A DNA stretch of 64,000 nt from Sceloporus undulatus (lineage: Eukaryota; Chordata; Lepidosauria; Squamata; Phrynosomatidae): the NCBI RefSeq assembly GCF_019175285.1, contig NC_056524.1, positions 10,839,778 through 10,903,777 of the forward strand. The letters run 5' to 3'. Below, piece after piece: positions 30,760 through 41,684 of the stretch; within the stretch, counting starts at the first letter, position 1, and the number at the start of each line of letters is the position of its first letter. The position numbers and the translations under genes were made by a program. The notes below the pieces were generated by a model. The model made no database searches, had not been told where the DNA came from, and saw only the letters and a list, made by a program, of their open reading frames with translations.

Positions 30760-31019
30760 AGATGGGATGCCAAGGCAGATTTGAATCCACCCTGGGTTCC
30801 CATTGGGCTGAATTGAGTTATTCTCAAATAAATTGATTCAGCCCAAAAAGTAGCAGAAAAACCCAGCGTTGGTTTTTTTTTATGCAGGTTACATGGGGGG
30901 AAACCATGGCCCCCCTTGCCAAATCGGTTCCCAATTGATTCCCAAGTGGGAACCATGGTGGTTTAAACCAGATCGTGATTTGACATGATCCGGTCTAAAC
31001 CACAGTGGGAATGGGCCCT
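30760..31019. mobile_element. Harbinger-like element end
   Basis: The right end on the minus strand reads GGGCCCATTCCCACTGTGGT, like the GAGCCTGTTCCCACTTG end of the 39797 element. A hairpin of 'tggtttaaaccagatcgtga' and 'gatccggtctaaaccac' lies inside. The left end is not clear. Confidence 0.5.
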
Positions 31020-31032
31020 TGGTTTCTAAGGT

Positions 31033-31186
31033 AAGTTCAGGCTTGAATCCATTTGTATGTCTTTTTGGTACCCAGAAAACTCTGCTCCAGCACCACGTCT
31101 CCTCTTCCTATCTGCTTTTTTCACTGTCCAGCTTTCACAAGCATACATAGAAATTCAAAATGCAATGGGATGGACAATCCTGTCCT
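31033..31186 (-). mobile_element. BovB fragment
   Basis: 'ttcaggcttgaatccatttg' to 'ctttcacaagcatacataga' is the antisense of the BovB ORF2 C-terminal part. It lacks a 3' tail. Confidence 0.7.
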
Positions 31187-31670
31187 TTGCTTTGTTGTTG
31201 TTTGTTGTTAACTACTTTCATGTTGCCCTCGACTCATGGTGACCCTGAGGATGAGATGTCTCCAAGACTCCCTGTCCTTTACTACTCTGCTTAGGTCTTG
31301 TAGATGACCTCCCTAATTTGATCTATCCATCTGGCATGTGAACTTCCTCTCTTTCTACTGCCTTCTATTTTTCCTAGCATTATGATCTTTTCCAGTTATT
31401 CAAACCTTTTCATGATGTGGCCAAAATATGACAGTCTCAGTTTGATCATCTTGGCTTCCAGAAAGATTTCAAGCTTGAGCTATTCAAGGACCCGTTGGTT
31501 TGTCTTTTTGGCCATACATAGTATTCTCAGCACTCTGCTCCAGCACCACATCCTGAATGCATTAATTTTCTTCTTAATTTTTTCCACTGTTTAACTTTCA
31601 GATCCATACATGGAGATGGGAAATACAATGAACCGGATGATTCTCACTTTACTGCTCAGTTGTATATCAT
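31187..31670 (-). mobile_element. BovB (RTE) LINE 3' end
   Basis: The tail complement 'tttgttgttgtttgttgtta' and '3' UTR through 'catgatgtggccaaaatatg' to 'tactgctcagttgtatatc'. A separate copy from the fragment to its left, in tandem. Confidence 0.85.
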
Positions 31671-31916
31671 TGTTGTTGTTGTTGTTGTGCGCTTTTAAGT
31701 CATTTTCCAATTTATGGTGTGATTAAGGCAAACCTATTATGGAGTTTTCTTTGCAGGTTTCTTCAGAAGGGGGTTGCCATTGCCATCCTCTGAAGCTGAG
31801 AAAATGTGGCTTCCCCAAGGTCACCCAGTAGGATTCCATGGCTGAGCTGGGGATTGATTGCTGGTCTCCAGAAGTCCTACTCCAACACTCAGACCACTAC
31901 ACCAACACTGGCTCTA
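31671..31916 (-). mobile_element. SINE-A
   Basis: (TTG)n then 'gtgcgcttttaagtcatttt' to head complement 'aacactcagaccactacacc'. It is joined directly to the BovB copy. Confidence 0.88.
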
Positions 31917-32796
31917 TCTTTGTAATCATACTTACAAATCAAATTTTTATTTTTATTTTTTTAAGTCAGTCTCTCATACTGCAGCCAGCAGAACTTGGAC
32001 GAGTTTCCTTTTGGCAGACTCTTCAACATTTTCTGCATAGAAAAGACCCCATTTTTTAATGTTGCCATGATTAACAGGCGGGAAGGAAGGAGACCATCCA
32101 ACAGAAAATGGCAATTGGATCTACATAGGAGTTTGGGGGTCTCTTTTTCCCTCCCCTTCCAGTGATGGGAAAATGTGATCCGACAAACAGGTGTTCCAAA
32201 CATACAATCTCATTTCCTGCTTGCGTCTTAATCTGCTCGTCAACCCGGCAAGTCGACTCCTCACGCATTCTTTTGGCAGTGGGAATTTCTGCCCTTCCCT
32301 GACAAGCATTATAGGGAGGCTTTGACATACAGCCTTCCAGGACCTAAATAGGCCTGCCTATTCTTTGCCTTCTCTGAAAGAGAGCTTTGTGCCAAAGATT
32401 CATTAAACTGCACCACACAGACCTTTCAGGAACTGGGGAGGGGAAGGGAAAGGAGAAGAGGGGGAGCAGTTTCCAATAATGAACAGTCGATTTAACTGGA
32501 AAAGCAGGGAGAGCTGTTAAATTAAAGGGAAATAAACCACACTTCGAGTTCGGTGACCTAAAAAGGGAGTGGGGGGGCGGGCGGTGGTGGAAATCTTCAT
32601 TTTGTGAGCAGGCTTTGCAAAACTGGGCCCACAAAAGTTTGCAACATTTTGAAAAGCCAGCTTGGGGATTTGCATGGACAAGGAGGGGAAATCAAATGCT
32701 CTTAAAAGATCCTGGGTCGTGTCTCATAGTACCTGGGAATAGGTACGGTGGTGTGTTGGACTATGCTGGGGGTTGGGAAATGTGCCATTTGTGGAC
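31917..32796. other. repeat-free island, candidate conserved non-coding element
   Basis: 880 bp without named repeats. 32470-32560 contains 'ttccaataatgaacagtcga' and 'gttaaattaaagggaaataa', with homeobox-like words. No gene is recognised, and the open frames on the minus strand are short and domain-free. Confidence 0.3.
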
Positions 32797-32853
32797 CACA
32801 TTGGAGTGGACGGCCCTTGAGGTCTCTTCCAACTCTATTCTTCTACATACTTA
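32797..32853 (+). mobile_element. CR1 LINE tail
   Basis: 'ggcccttgaggtctcttcca' to 'ctctattcttctaca': only the last 55 bp of a CR1 3' UTR. Confidence 0.6.
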
Positions 32854-32989
32854 AGCATCGCTTGGAGTTAACAGGCCAGGAATTTCCAGAGGGCCACATG
32901 TTGCATACCCTGATCAATTATGTGAAACTGCATTATGGAGGTTTGGGGATCCTTTTACGCAGTTTCACAGTTATGGAATCACAGTTATG

Positions 32990-33460
32990 ATTCTACTTTT
33001 ACTGCCAGGGCTGATTCCTATGGAATCCTGGATCTTGTAGTTCACTTGCCATGGCTGCATCCTATGGAATTCTGGGGTTTGTAGTTTGATGGAACACTAG
33101 AGCTCTCTGGCAAGGAATTCTGAGTCCCCATCTCTAAATTCATCATCATAATCTTTAAGCATTTATTACAGTCAACGAACCATAGGGTGATAAAATAATT
33201 ATATGCAACTTACACACATGTAGACAAAAGTGTGAGCACACCATATTGGGAGACATGCACAGACTGATAAAATAAAACCATGAGATGTAATTGAATACAA
33301 ATAAATACATTTTTAAAACTACATTATAAAATGTGTTTGAAATTCTCTAAATCTCTGAACTGAAAATCCCACAATTCCATAGAATGGAATCATGGCAGTT
33401 AAAGTGGAATCATTGTGCTATTAATCCTGCAGTGATTAAGGGTCCCAGTTAATACCTGTT
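32990..33460. mobile_element. Pal-1 MITE carrying a 205-bp insertion
   Basis: Left arm 'cctatggaattctggggttt' and right arm 'ggaatcatggcagttaaagt' are separated by 33140-33344. That insertion is flanked by CTCTAAAT on both sides (33132-33139 and 33345-33352). Confidence 0.7.
33140..33344. mobile_element. unknown insertion with an 8-bp direct repeat
   Basis: Begins (TCA)n 'tcatcatcataatctttaag' and is AT-rich with no coding capacity. The exact 8-bp repeat suggests an hAT-type or similar insertion. No inverted termini are obvious. Confidence 0.45.
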
Positions 33461-33518
33461 TGGTATTTACAGTCACAGAGTCCAATGGACTATTCTAATA
33501 GGAGCTTATGGGTACCAA

Positions 33519-33522
33519 AACA

Positions 33523-33580
<58 letters not shown>
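33519..33580. repeat. (CT)n(TA)n microsatellite
   Basis: About 28 bp of CT followed by about 30 bp of TA. Confidence 0.95.
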
Positions 33581-33581
<1 letters not shown>

Positions 33582-33877
33582 TGTAATTACTATGGATGCT
33601 CATAGTAAAGCAAAAAAAGAAAAGCTCCCCCCTCCCAATTGTCTCAGGAAATCCATCCAAGGGTAGGAAAGGAGATAAACCAAAATATTAAGCTAGACAC
33701 AATTACAGCAGCCCCTAAAGCTGGGATAAGATTAATAGCCATAACTGGAGATGGTACCCCATGAGATTCCCCCCTTCTTAGACATTATCTGCTTGGACCA
33801 AAATGTTTCCCCTCCATTCTTCCATTGTTCAAATGAGGTCCCACACATTCTGCACCAGAACTGGGATATAGCAGCCT

Positions 33878-33950
33878 TTGTTGTTTGTTGTTATGTGCCT
33901 TCAAATTGATTCCAATTTATGGAAACCCTAAGGTTAGCTATTGGTGCTTA
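33878..33950 (-). mobile_element. SINE-A tail fragment
   Basis: 'gttgtttgttgttatgtgcc' and 'ccaatttatggaaaccctaa' only. Confidence 0.6.
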
Positions 33951-34282
33951 GGTGCCTAATGACCACATCATGTGTTTAGTTTTTCCTCCCATTCTTCCAA
34001 CTGTACATGTTCTGTTTTCAAACTGCACATTTTTTCCCAAATGCACATTTTGTGTCTGACTGCACACTAAAAAAACCCACAAAAACTGGTAAGGTGTATG
34101 GCTGCCCCCTTGAGTTACGCCAAGAAAAATTCAATTGGATGCATCACAACACTATCCAGCATTCTCTCTCAATATTACTTCCTGGTTATGTCACTGGTGC
34201 CAATGAGTTGAACAATGGAAAAACTGCTACACTTGAGGGACTGGACATCTCCCATTTAAACTGTTTGGAATGACAATCGACA
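33951..34282. other. unassigned sequence
   Basis: Contains a local threefold word (CTGTACATGTTCTG, CTGCACATTTTTTC, TGCACATTTTGTG) near 34000-34065. No gene. Confidence 0.4.
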
Positions 34283-34505
34283 ATATCACACTACACTGTT
34301 ACAATGCTATTGTTCCACTTTGACTGCTATAGCTGCCTCCAGTGACCTCCTGGGATTTGCAGTTTATGGAGGGGCATTTCAAATTCTCAGCCAGAGAACT
34401 CTTACACCTCACTAAACTACAAAGACCCGCATTCCATTGGAAGCAGCCATAGCTGTTAAAGTGGAATAATAGCACCGTAACAGCCTAGTGTGTTACTGTA
34501 CAATG
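34283..34505. mobile_element. Pal-1-related MITE
   Basis: Arms 'gcctccagtgacctcctggg' and 'aaactacaaagacccgcatt'. The ends 'cactacactgttacaatgct' and 'ataatagcaccgtaacagcc' differ from typical Pal-1, so this is a sister subfamily. Confidence 0.65.
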
Positions 34506-34514
34506 TTTAAGAAC

Positions 34515-34712
34515 CAGTGGCCCATTCATATGACAGAATTGTAGTCCTATTCCACTTTAACGGTTATGGCGCCATCCTATGAAATCCTGGGACTGGCAAT
34601 TTAGGGAGGGTCACTTGCCATTCACAACCAGAGAGATTCAGTGCCTCATCAAACTACAAACCCCAGGAGTTCATAGGACGGAACCATGACAGTTAAAGTG
34701 AGGTGCAGCATG
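34515..34712. mobile_element. Pal-1-related MITE
   Basis: Second copy of the same sister type right next to the first: 'ttgtagtcctattccacttt', 'catcctatgaaatcctggga' and 'aaactacaaaccccaggagt'. Confidence 0.65.
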
Positions 34713-34952
34713 TTGTTGTCGCTGCTGTTGTGTGTCTTCAAGTCATTTCTGACTTATGGTGACCCTAAAGCAAACCTATCATAGGGTTTTCTTGGCAGGA
34801 TTTGTTCAGAGGAGATTTGCCATTGCCTTCCCTTGAGGCTGAGAGCATGTCACTTGCCCATGATCACCCAGTAGATTTCATAGTCAAGTGGGGCATTGAA
34901 CCCTGATTTCCAGAATCTCAGTCCAACATTCAAATCACTAACTACACCATAC
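34713..34952 (-). mobile_element. SINE-A
   Basis: 'gtcgctgctgttgtgtgtct' through 'atcatagggttttcttggca' to 'aacattcaaatcactaacta'. Confidence 0.88.
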
Positions 34953-35708
34953 AAAATTAAGCGGTTGCCACCTTGCGCAGTTCTGAACTTGGTTCTTGGG
35001 TTTTTGCTTGTTTGAGGGATGCATTAGAAACAGTATTCCCCCCCCCCCAATTCTTGATCGACATTCACTCAGGAGAAGTAGAACAGTCCTCCTCTCCCCA
35101 CAACACCTCCATGGGGAAAAGCCATTTTTTTATATAGGAGAGCCACATCCTTTTCTTCCAATCAGTCCAAGTTTTAGTTTGAACTGGGTAGGAGCGATTC
35201 ACAGTGCTGAATTCTATCCCCCAGATAGGTAAACATTTGAGACTAAGGACTGTATTACAAAAGCCCCCATCTACAATGGAATCACACACATCAATGAAAA
35301 CATAAACATACCTGTTTCATGAGGTGCCATTGTTGCAAGTCTTCATAATCACGCAATTGGGGCTGCTGCCACCATCGCACACTCTTCCACATATGCACCT
35401 TTTGTTTTGTTTTTTAATGCAGTTCCACAGTTGTAGTGATGCCATTCATCTTTTTAATAAAGAAGAAAAGAAATACCAAAAATAAACCACAACCCCAAAT
35501 CAGATTACTTGGGAATAGCAAGGGGGAGGTGGGACAGGGAAAAGAAGAGACTGTGACACCACGTGACAATCTCACAACTGCTGCAATGTTTCACATCTGA
35601 GGATTCCTTGGAATTGCCATGAGATTGAGAGCTATTGATGAGTTTCCCCTGTCAATGAAAAAGGGTGCCCTAACCACACAAGAGCAACGTTGTGTGATAA
35701 GCATCACC
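34953..35708. other. unassigned sequence
   Basis: C11 run near 35039. No gene or named repeat; the minus-strand frames are short. Confidence 0.45.
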
Positions 35709-35930
35709 AAAGTGGGTCCTTGTTATCTGCTGGGGTTTGGTTATCCAAACAAAACAAAATCCATGGATGCTCAAATCCCATTAAATATAATGGCATAGCA
35801 AAATGATGTTCCTTACATAAAATAGAAAATCAAGGTTTGCTGTTTGGAATTTATCCTTTTTTTAAATATTTTGAAGCCATGGATGCTTGAATATGTGGAT
35901 AGAAAATCTATGGATAAGGAGGGCCGACTG
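35709..35930 (-). mobile_element. Tigger/pogo-like MITE
   Basis: Right end 'ggataaggagggccgactg' followed by TA, left end AAGTGGGTCCTTGTTATCTG. The inner word 'tttgaagccatggatgcttg' is the family core. The left duplication is worn. Confidence 0.8.
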
Positions 35931-36879
35931 TATTATCACAGTTTAAAAGCCCCATTTAGCAATTTTGCAAAAACCTAAAGTGGATTACTCATCCCTAGCT
36001 CTTTTAAAGTTCAGGCTAAAATTCAAAGCTGAGTCACCAACTCCCTGACCAGAAAGCCACCAATGGAAAGAAAGTCTTCTTGATGATGGCATCTTGGTTA
36101 CAGAACTCTTGGCCAATTAAACTGCTATTATTCTTTCCTCTTGTGTTGGTTTTTGTTTTTCTGGTTGCTTAAGACAGCTTTTATGTCATTTTTAACTCTG
36201 CATGGCAGATAATATTTTTCTGCTTGGTTTTTGTTGCTATCTTCCTTCATATAGGCTGATTGCTTTTTGAAAATGTTGAGATTGAGAAATATATATATAT
36301 ATATATATATGTGGTAGAATATTTGGGGATGTCATAACAAAATTACAGGAAAATGCTCCGTTCTTTGCAGTTCACATTGGTGCTCTTTGAAAGCAAAATG
36401 AAGCCAGAAAGAGAGAGAGAGAGGACATTCTGATGCAAATTTAACCAGATTTAGGGTTCTGAGGAAGAGAAAAGATAGCAAAAATAATCTAATTATCTGC
36501 AGATCAAAATAACCAAATTCAAAGAGATTCACAGAAAAGGCTGCTCTCAACCATACAAAAACAAGACAAAGACAAAAACTGCCAGAAACCGTAAAAAGAA
36601 CATAGCAAGACTTTTTCATTTTACAAAAATACAGGGGACGGAGGGGAACCTCTCACACACAACATTTTTCAATAAACAAAAAGCAGTTTGAAGTCAAAGG
36701 CAGTTTAATGAGCATCCCCCCCTTACTCTCAATACTGGGGGAAAGAAAGGTTGTGTGTATATATCTGCCTATGAATAAAAAGGGTAGGCATGATTTTTTC
36801 GCCTGGAATGTCTTTTCCGTGAATCCCTTCCTCTTTCCAAACTGCTGTTCTAACCAAATTGGGCTGGCTGAATTCTGTG
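35931..36879. other. unassigned, with (TA)n at 36289-36311
   Basis: No gene. Includes a microsatellite and scattered AT-rich DNA. A dispersed-repeat scrap is at 35995-36050. Confidence 0.5.
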
Positions 36880-37108
36880 AATGCTCTAGTGGTTTGAGTG
36901 TTGGACTGCGATTTGGAGACCAAGGTTTGATTCCCAGCTCAGCTATGAAACCTACTGAGTGACCTTGGGCAAGTCACACTTTCTCAGCCTCGGAGAAGGC
37001 AATGGCAAACCTCCTCTGAGAAAATCTTGCCAAGAAAACCCCATGATAGGGTTGCTTTAGGGCCACCATAAGTCAGAAATGAATTGAAGGTACACAACAA
37101 CAACAACA
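36880..37108 (+). mobile_element. SINE-A
   Basis: Head 'gctctagtggtttgagtgtt', B box GGTTTGATTCCC, body 'caagaaaaccccatgatagg' and tail 'cacaacaacaacaaca'. Nearly full length. Confidence 0.9.
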
Positions 37109-37139
37109 TACCTGAACTATCTATGAAAGGAATTTGGTT

Positions 37140-37355
37140 CTCCTCTAAGTACCATGGCTACATCTCACAAAAACATGGGATGTGTAATCTGGTGAAGGAG
37201 GTAGAATTCTGTGCTGGAGACCTCTAGTCTAGTCAACTCTCCTGAACTACATCAGAGAAGTCTAAATTCCACACCAAATTACAAATCCCAGAGTTGCACA
37301 GGATAGAACTGTAATAATTGAAATAGTATCAAACTGCTATAACTCAGATACACTC
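37140..37355. mobile_element. Pal-1 MITE, diverged
   Basis: Right arm 'caaattacaaatcccagagt' and 'gaaatagtatcaaactgcta'. The left arm is weak. Confidence 0.6.
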
Positions 37356-37784
37356 TTGCTTGGTCTATTTGATAATGACCAGATGTGTGTGGTGAAGTCA
37401 AGCCAATGATGAAGTTGACCCAAACTGGTAAAAGACATAAACAGAACTGAAATGAATATTTGCAGATAAACAACACTTGTTCAAAGCTTGATTTTGTTCA
37501 TTAATAGTGCTTTTCTCTCAATCTTGGGGAGAGGGGAGTCTCCAGTGTCAAAGACACAAAGACAGTTGCATGTCAGTTGTCAAATACAATGAAATATCAA
37601 GTGTTATTGCATGCCATCTTATCAAATACTGACAAATATAAAATATTGAAATATCAGCAGGTGTTAACTAATGATATTAAACATTCATGGAATGTTTGGC
37701 AAATATATTCAGAGACTATTCATCCTATAAATATTTGAAGTCAATATCAGCAAAGTATAGTCTTAAGAAAGCCAAATCAAAGTT
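37356..37784. other. unassigned sequence
   Basis: Short internal repeats of 'aaatatcaagtgtta' / 'aaatatcagcaggtgttaa' and 'caaatac' type near 37580-37680. No gene. Confidence 0.4.
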
Positions 37785-37935
37785 AGGGAGTGTTGGATTA
37801 CACCTCCCAGGATCGCCCCACCAGCATGGCTATTGGCTACACCAAACTATAAATCCCAGAATTACAAAGGATGAAACCATAGGAAATAAAGTGATATCGG
37901 AGTGGTATAACTAAGTAGTGTGGATGTACCCTTGC
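37785..37935. mobile_element. Pal-1 MITE, right half
   Basis: 'caaactataaatcccagaat' to 'taagtagtgtggatgtaccc'. The left arm is replaced by 'acacctcccaggatcgcc'. Confidence 0.6.
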
Positions 37936-37974
37936 TTGGGCTCAATTGAGAATTGGTGTCTGGTAATCTCACGG

Positions 37975-38042
37975 CAACAATAAACTTGGTGAATTCTGGG
38001 AATTGTTATCCAAAAAGAAATTTTTCCAAGCTCTGGCTTTTG
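37975..38042. mobile_element. Pal-2 half element
   Basis: 'ggtgaattctgggaattgtt' and 'atccaaaaagaaatttttcc'. Confidence 0.45.
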
Positions 38043-38885
38043 ATTCATTTTAGCTCTAGAGATAACTGCATTGTGGCCTACTAGAGTGCGCTGGTGCTAA
38101 AACAAAAACATTGTTAACATTATCCATTGCTTGTATTCAGCTCTTTCCAACTTTCTCGCCAAACAAGAGAACAGTTGAATAATCGTGGCCTCTTCAGTGT
38201 GTGGTCTTATTTTGTGTTTCGTCATGCAGACAGTACTAGAGAAGGTCATACGGGTCATCAGAATACTAATACAAAATCTGATTGATGACCGTGTGCCAGA
38301 GAAATGAATGGGATATTTAATTAATGTCTCCTGCTCTTTTTAGCAGACAGTTTTCCCCTACTCTTTCCGCCACTCTTCCTTTCTCTCTCTCTCTCTCTCT
38401 TTTTAAATACCACCCCAATAATCCAAAGATTTCCAAACAACATAAAGAGAAATTCAAAGACAGACATGGTTGGATTTTTTTTTAAGCGTCGGACTGGTTC
38501 ATTGATTCTTCTTCCGTCTTTGTTTAGGAGGGCAGTCGGGCTCAGTTCCAAGGCTGAAAAATAAAAGGCCGTGTTGTTCAATGGGAATCGGGATTGCTTC
38601 AAAAGAATGTTGTCTTCGAAGTGGGACAATTAACTGCTTAGTTTCTGGTTTATTAAGAGTGCACTGTAGCAAACATACTTTGTCTCTGCTGGATGGGGGC
38701 TGTAGCACCCTGTGCCTTTGGATAAACATTGGGAGAGGAGCATGTGCAATTGTGAGAGTGTACCACTGGATGGGAAAGACTTTACTCTTTCCCTTCCATT
38801 CCTCATTCCAAACGTCTCATCATAGCATAGTCATTGACAGATGGCACAATCCTATGAGATGAGTCCATTGTATACGGATCCCTAT
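38043..38885. other. repeat-free island, candidate conserved non-coding element
   Basis: 840 bp without named repeats apart from a (CT)n run at 38382-38400. It contains GGGATATTTAATTAATG and TCTGATTGATGACC (homeodomain and PBX/MEIS-like words) near 38276-38325. No gene. Confidence 0.33.
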
Positions 38886-39384
38886 TTCCTTAGCTCTACA
38901 TGTTTAAGGCTCTCCGTGGTTTAGCTCCCATTTACCTGTCAGCACTTGTTTCCTCCTGCCTTCCTATTCATGCTCTGTAATCTAGGGACTTGGGGCTGTT
39001 GAGTCAGCCAAGGGTTTCTTCTGCTCTTACTCAGATCTGCCCCTTCTCCTGCACTGCTCCATACTTTTGGAATCTCCTTCCCATTCACTTTAGTTCACTT
39101 TAAGTCTGAACTAGAGACAACTCTGTTCAGGGAAGCCTTCCAACTTACATTTTGATGTTATGATTTTATGACTGATACTTGTGTTGTTGTGTCCTACTTT
39201 ATAATTCATTGTTTAAAATTTATTATTATGATGATATGCTGTTAATTTTATAATTCTTGTTCTTGCTTTTAGATTGTATGCCGTAGGTGGGCTATTATTT
39301 GTATTTTGAGTTCTTTCACTTTGTAAAGCGCTGTGTAAAGCTTCCAGCGCTCTATAAATAATAATAATAATATTAATAATAATA
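38886..39384 (+). mobile_element. L2-type LINE 3' region
   Basis: Plus-strand pieces of the ORF2 C-terminus ('MFKALRGLAPIYLSALVSSC', 'TAPYFWNLLPIHF'). Then a 3' UTR with 'tagattgtatgccgtaggtg' and tail 'cagcgctctataaataataa'. Confidence 0.8.
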
Positions 39385-39705
39385 ATCCTTCTGCCGCAAG
39401 CTAAGACCTATTTGTTTAGACAGGCTTTTAAAACAGAAAGTTTTAAAGGCATGTGATGAGGTGTTGTTATATTGTTTTAACGTATTTTAAGCATTTTAAT
39501 CTTTTTAAAGTACTTGATTTTAGCATGGAGTTTGTTTTAATTATTGTAGTAATTTAATTCTATTTTAATATACTATTTTTGTATGTTTTTAACTGTATGG
39601 TTTTTTTAATGTTGTAAGCCACCCTGAGTCCCAGTCCTTGGAGAAGGAGTGATATAAATAAATAAATATAGTAATAGTAACAACAACAACAACAACAACA
39701 ACAAT
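39385..39705 (+). mobile_element. L2-type LINE 3' end, second subfamily
   Basis: 'aagctaagacctatttgttt' (end of ORF2), then a T-rich UTR with 'gtaagccaccctgagtccc' and tail 'gtgatataaataaataaata' plus (AAC)n. It joins tail to tail with the copy on the left. Confidence 0.75.
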
Positions 39706-39796
39706 AATACACTGTCCCTTTGTTTCACCAGCCAGTGTGTTGTTTTTCTGAAACTTTTCCCCTGCCACATGTCTCAATGGAAGGAAAGATAAATTA

Positions 39797-41267
39797 GAGC
39801 CTGTTCCCACTTGTGATTTACAACGCTTTAAAATACACCGGTATCAGTTAAATCGATTCAAAATAACCCTGGTCTTATCCCGCGTTCCGAATCGCTTTTT
39901 TTTCTTCGTTCTCATTTACCAATTGATTCGCTTTAAGTGATCCGCTTTCATTCCTATTCAAATAAAACGGTGTATATATAAATCGGTTTTAGCCTTATTT
40001 CGTTCCCACTCACCATTTTGGGGCTGTCAATCAAAGCAACGTCATCATAACGTCACTTTTAAATTTCACGGTTTGTTATAAAAGAACCAATGAGGAGGCG
40101 CTTAAAGTGCCTATGAGTCCTGCAATTATTTGTGGGGAAGGATGGTTGAGGGAGAGAAAACTGCCCAAAGCACTTTTGCTGCCTTGGAAGAAAGACCCCA
40201 GGCTGGGGGAGGCTTCTGGCAAGGCAAATTTGGGGAGCCCAAGCTGTTTCCAGAGAAACTATGGGGATGGGTTTTGCAGGACAGCATCCTCTCTTGATGT
40301 CTCCCAAGACAGCCAGGGAGAATCCCTTCAGAGAGCCCAGAGATCAATGGGAGAGGCTTCTGGCAAAGCAAATTTGGGGAGCCCAAGCTGTTTCCAGAGA
40401 AACTATGGGGATGGGTTTTGCAGGACAGCATCCCCTCTTCATGTCTCCCAAGACAGCCAGGGAGAATCCCTTCAGAGAGCCCAGAGATCAGTGAAGGAGG
40501 CTGCTGGAAAAGCAGGGAGGGAGCACTCTTCCCAAAGATTCCCTTTCCAGGGTTGGAGGAAAAGGCAGATTCCATTTGAGAAAGAGAGGGAGAAAGGCTC
40601 TATTCCCCCCCCCCCCATTGATCAGAGCCCTTCCCTGCCAGGGCGAGATCAGATGCCTCCTCGCGAGGAGGCTTCCCTTCCTGCCTCTCCTCCGTTAGAA
40701 ATGGGCTCTCTCCACACAGAGGGGAGGTTGCAATCCACCGGGGGAAGCCTTGTAGTCCTTTGGCAGATGCAGGCGCTTGAGCAGCCGGGATTTCAGGCGC
40801 TTAAAGCGCTGAAGAGATTAAGCACCTGTAAACCATTAAAATAAAAAATAAAAATAATCCTTATCTCTTATTGAAAGACCACAGCGAACAAAGGGGTGAG
40901 GGAAGAAAAAATGGCGACAGCCACGACGGATGGGGACAGAAAGGGCAACTCCCCCAAGGCCAGCCCCATCGCACTCCGCTCCTCCCATCCAGCTAACCCG
41001 ATTTCAAAGGCTGTTGTTCCTATTTAAATGCTCCGGTTCCTATCCCAATTCAAGGGGAAAATGTAGGTTCGACCCTTCTATTTTTTTTAACCCACGTTAA
41101 ATGACGAAAACACGAATCAAATTTATAAACCGCTGTAAGATTCGATTTCTAGTGGGGACGATTGCGGGTTGCTCTAGAACTGTTCTAGATTTAATTCGGT
41201 TTCTAATAGGAACAATATACCTTGGATTCGATTTGTAACACGGAGTATAAGCAAGTGAGAACACCTC
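39797..41267. mobile_element. Harbinger-like non-autonomous element, 1.47 kb
   Basis: Ends GAGCCTGTTCCCACTTG and, reverse-complemented, GAGGTGTTCTCACTTG, flanked by TTA (39794-39796) and CTA (41268-41270). Both ends hold related subterminal words ('taaatcgattcaaaat'; 'ttggattcgatttgtaac'). The interior is GC-richer, with a 144-bp tandem duplication and an open plus-strand frame of about 240 codons (ATG 40113 to stop 40844). That frame has no recognisable domain and no transposase signature, so I do not call it a gene. Confidence 0.7.
40209..40520. repeat. 144-bp tandem duplication inside the Harbinger-like element
   Basis: Units start at 40209 and 40353 ('gaggcttctggcaa'), and a third partial unit starts at 40497. 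The two full units differ at only a few sites. The period is a multiple of three, which keeps the long frame open. Confidence 0.92.
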
Positions 41268-41407
41268 CTAAGTCAATTCCAAGGATAGTTGACTTTCCCC
41301 CACCTTTCCAGAGACATGCTGAAAGGAATGAGTGTGCTTTGGAACAGGCAAATCCAAAGCCACTCTTGTTCCTTTAAATAAGAGCATAGAAAAAGTCAGT
41401 CTTGGAG

Positions 41408-41522
41408 AAGTTACTTTTTTCAGCTGCAACACCCAGAATCCCCTCAGTTTGTATGGCCACTGGCCATGCTGGTTATAGGGATCCTGGGCATTGTTGTCCA
41501 AATGAGTAACTTCTCTAAACTC
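41408..41522. mobile_element. Pal-2 palindromic MITE
   Basis: 'gaagttacttttttcagctg' faces 'ccaaatgagtaacttctcta', with '-ggccactggccatgctgg-' at the centre. The best Pal-2 copy here. Confidence 0.75.
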
Positions 41523-41684
41523 TACAACAGTTCCCTACAACTGTTGGTATTGGGACAGTGGGCCAGGGATAGCAATGGAGCGCTCTGCCAATATCCAGAG
41601 CGAACTCCCTTAGGTAAGCCATTCTCTCTGTGAGCAGAAAGGAAAGTCCATCATATCAAATAGTTTCTCTGTAGGCTTTACAAG

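Noticed and set aside
40113-40844. Host gene encoded at the 144-bp repeats
   Set aside because: The frame lies wholly inside a bounded transposable element and has no known domain. Kept as an observation only.
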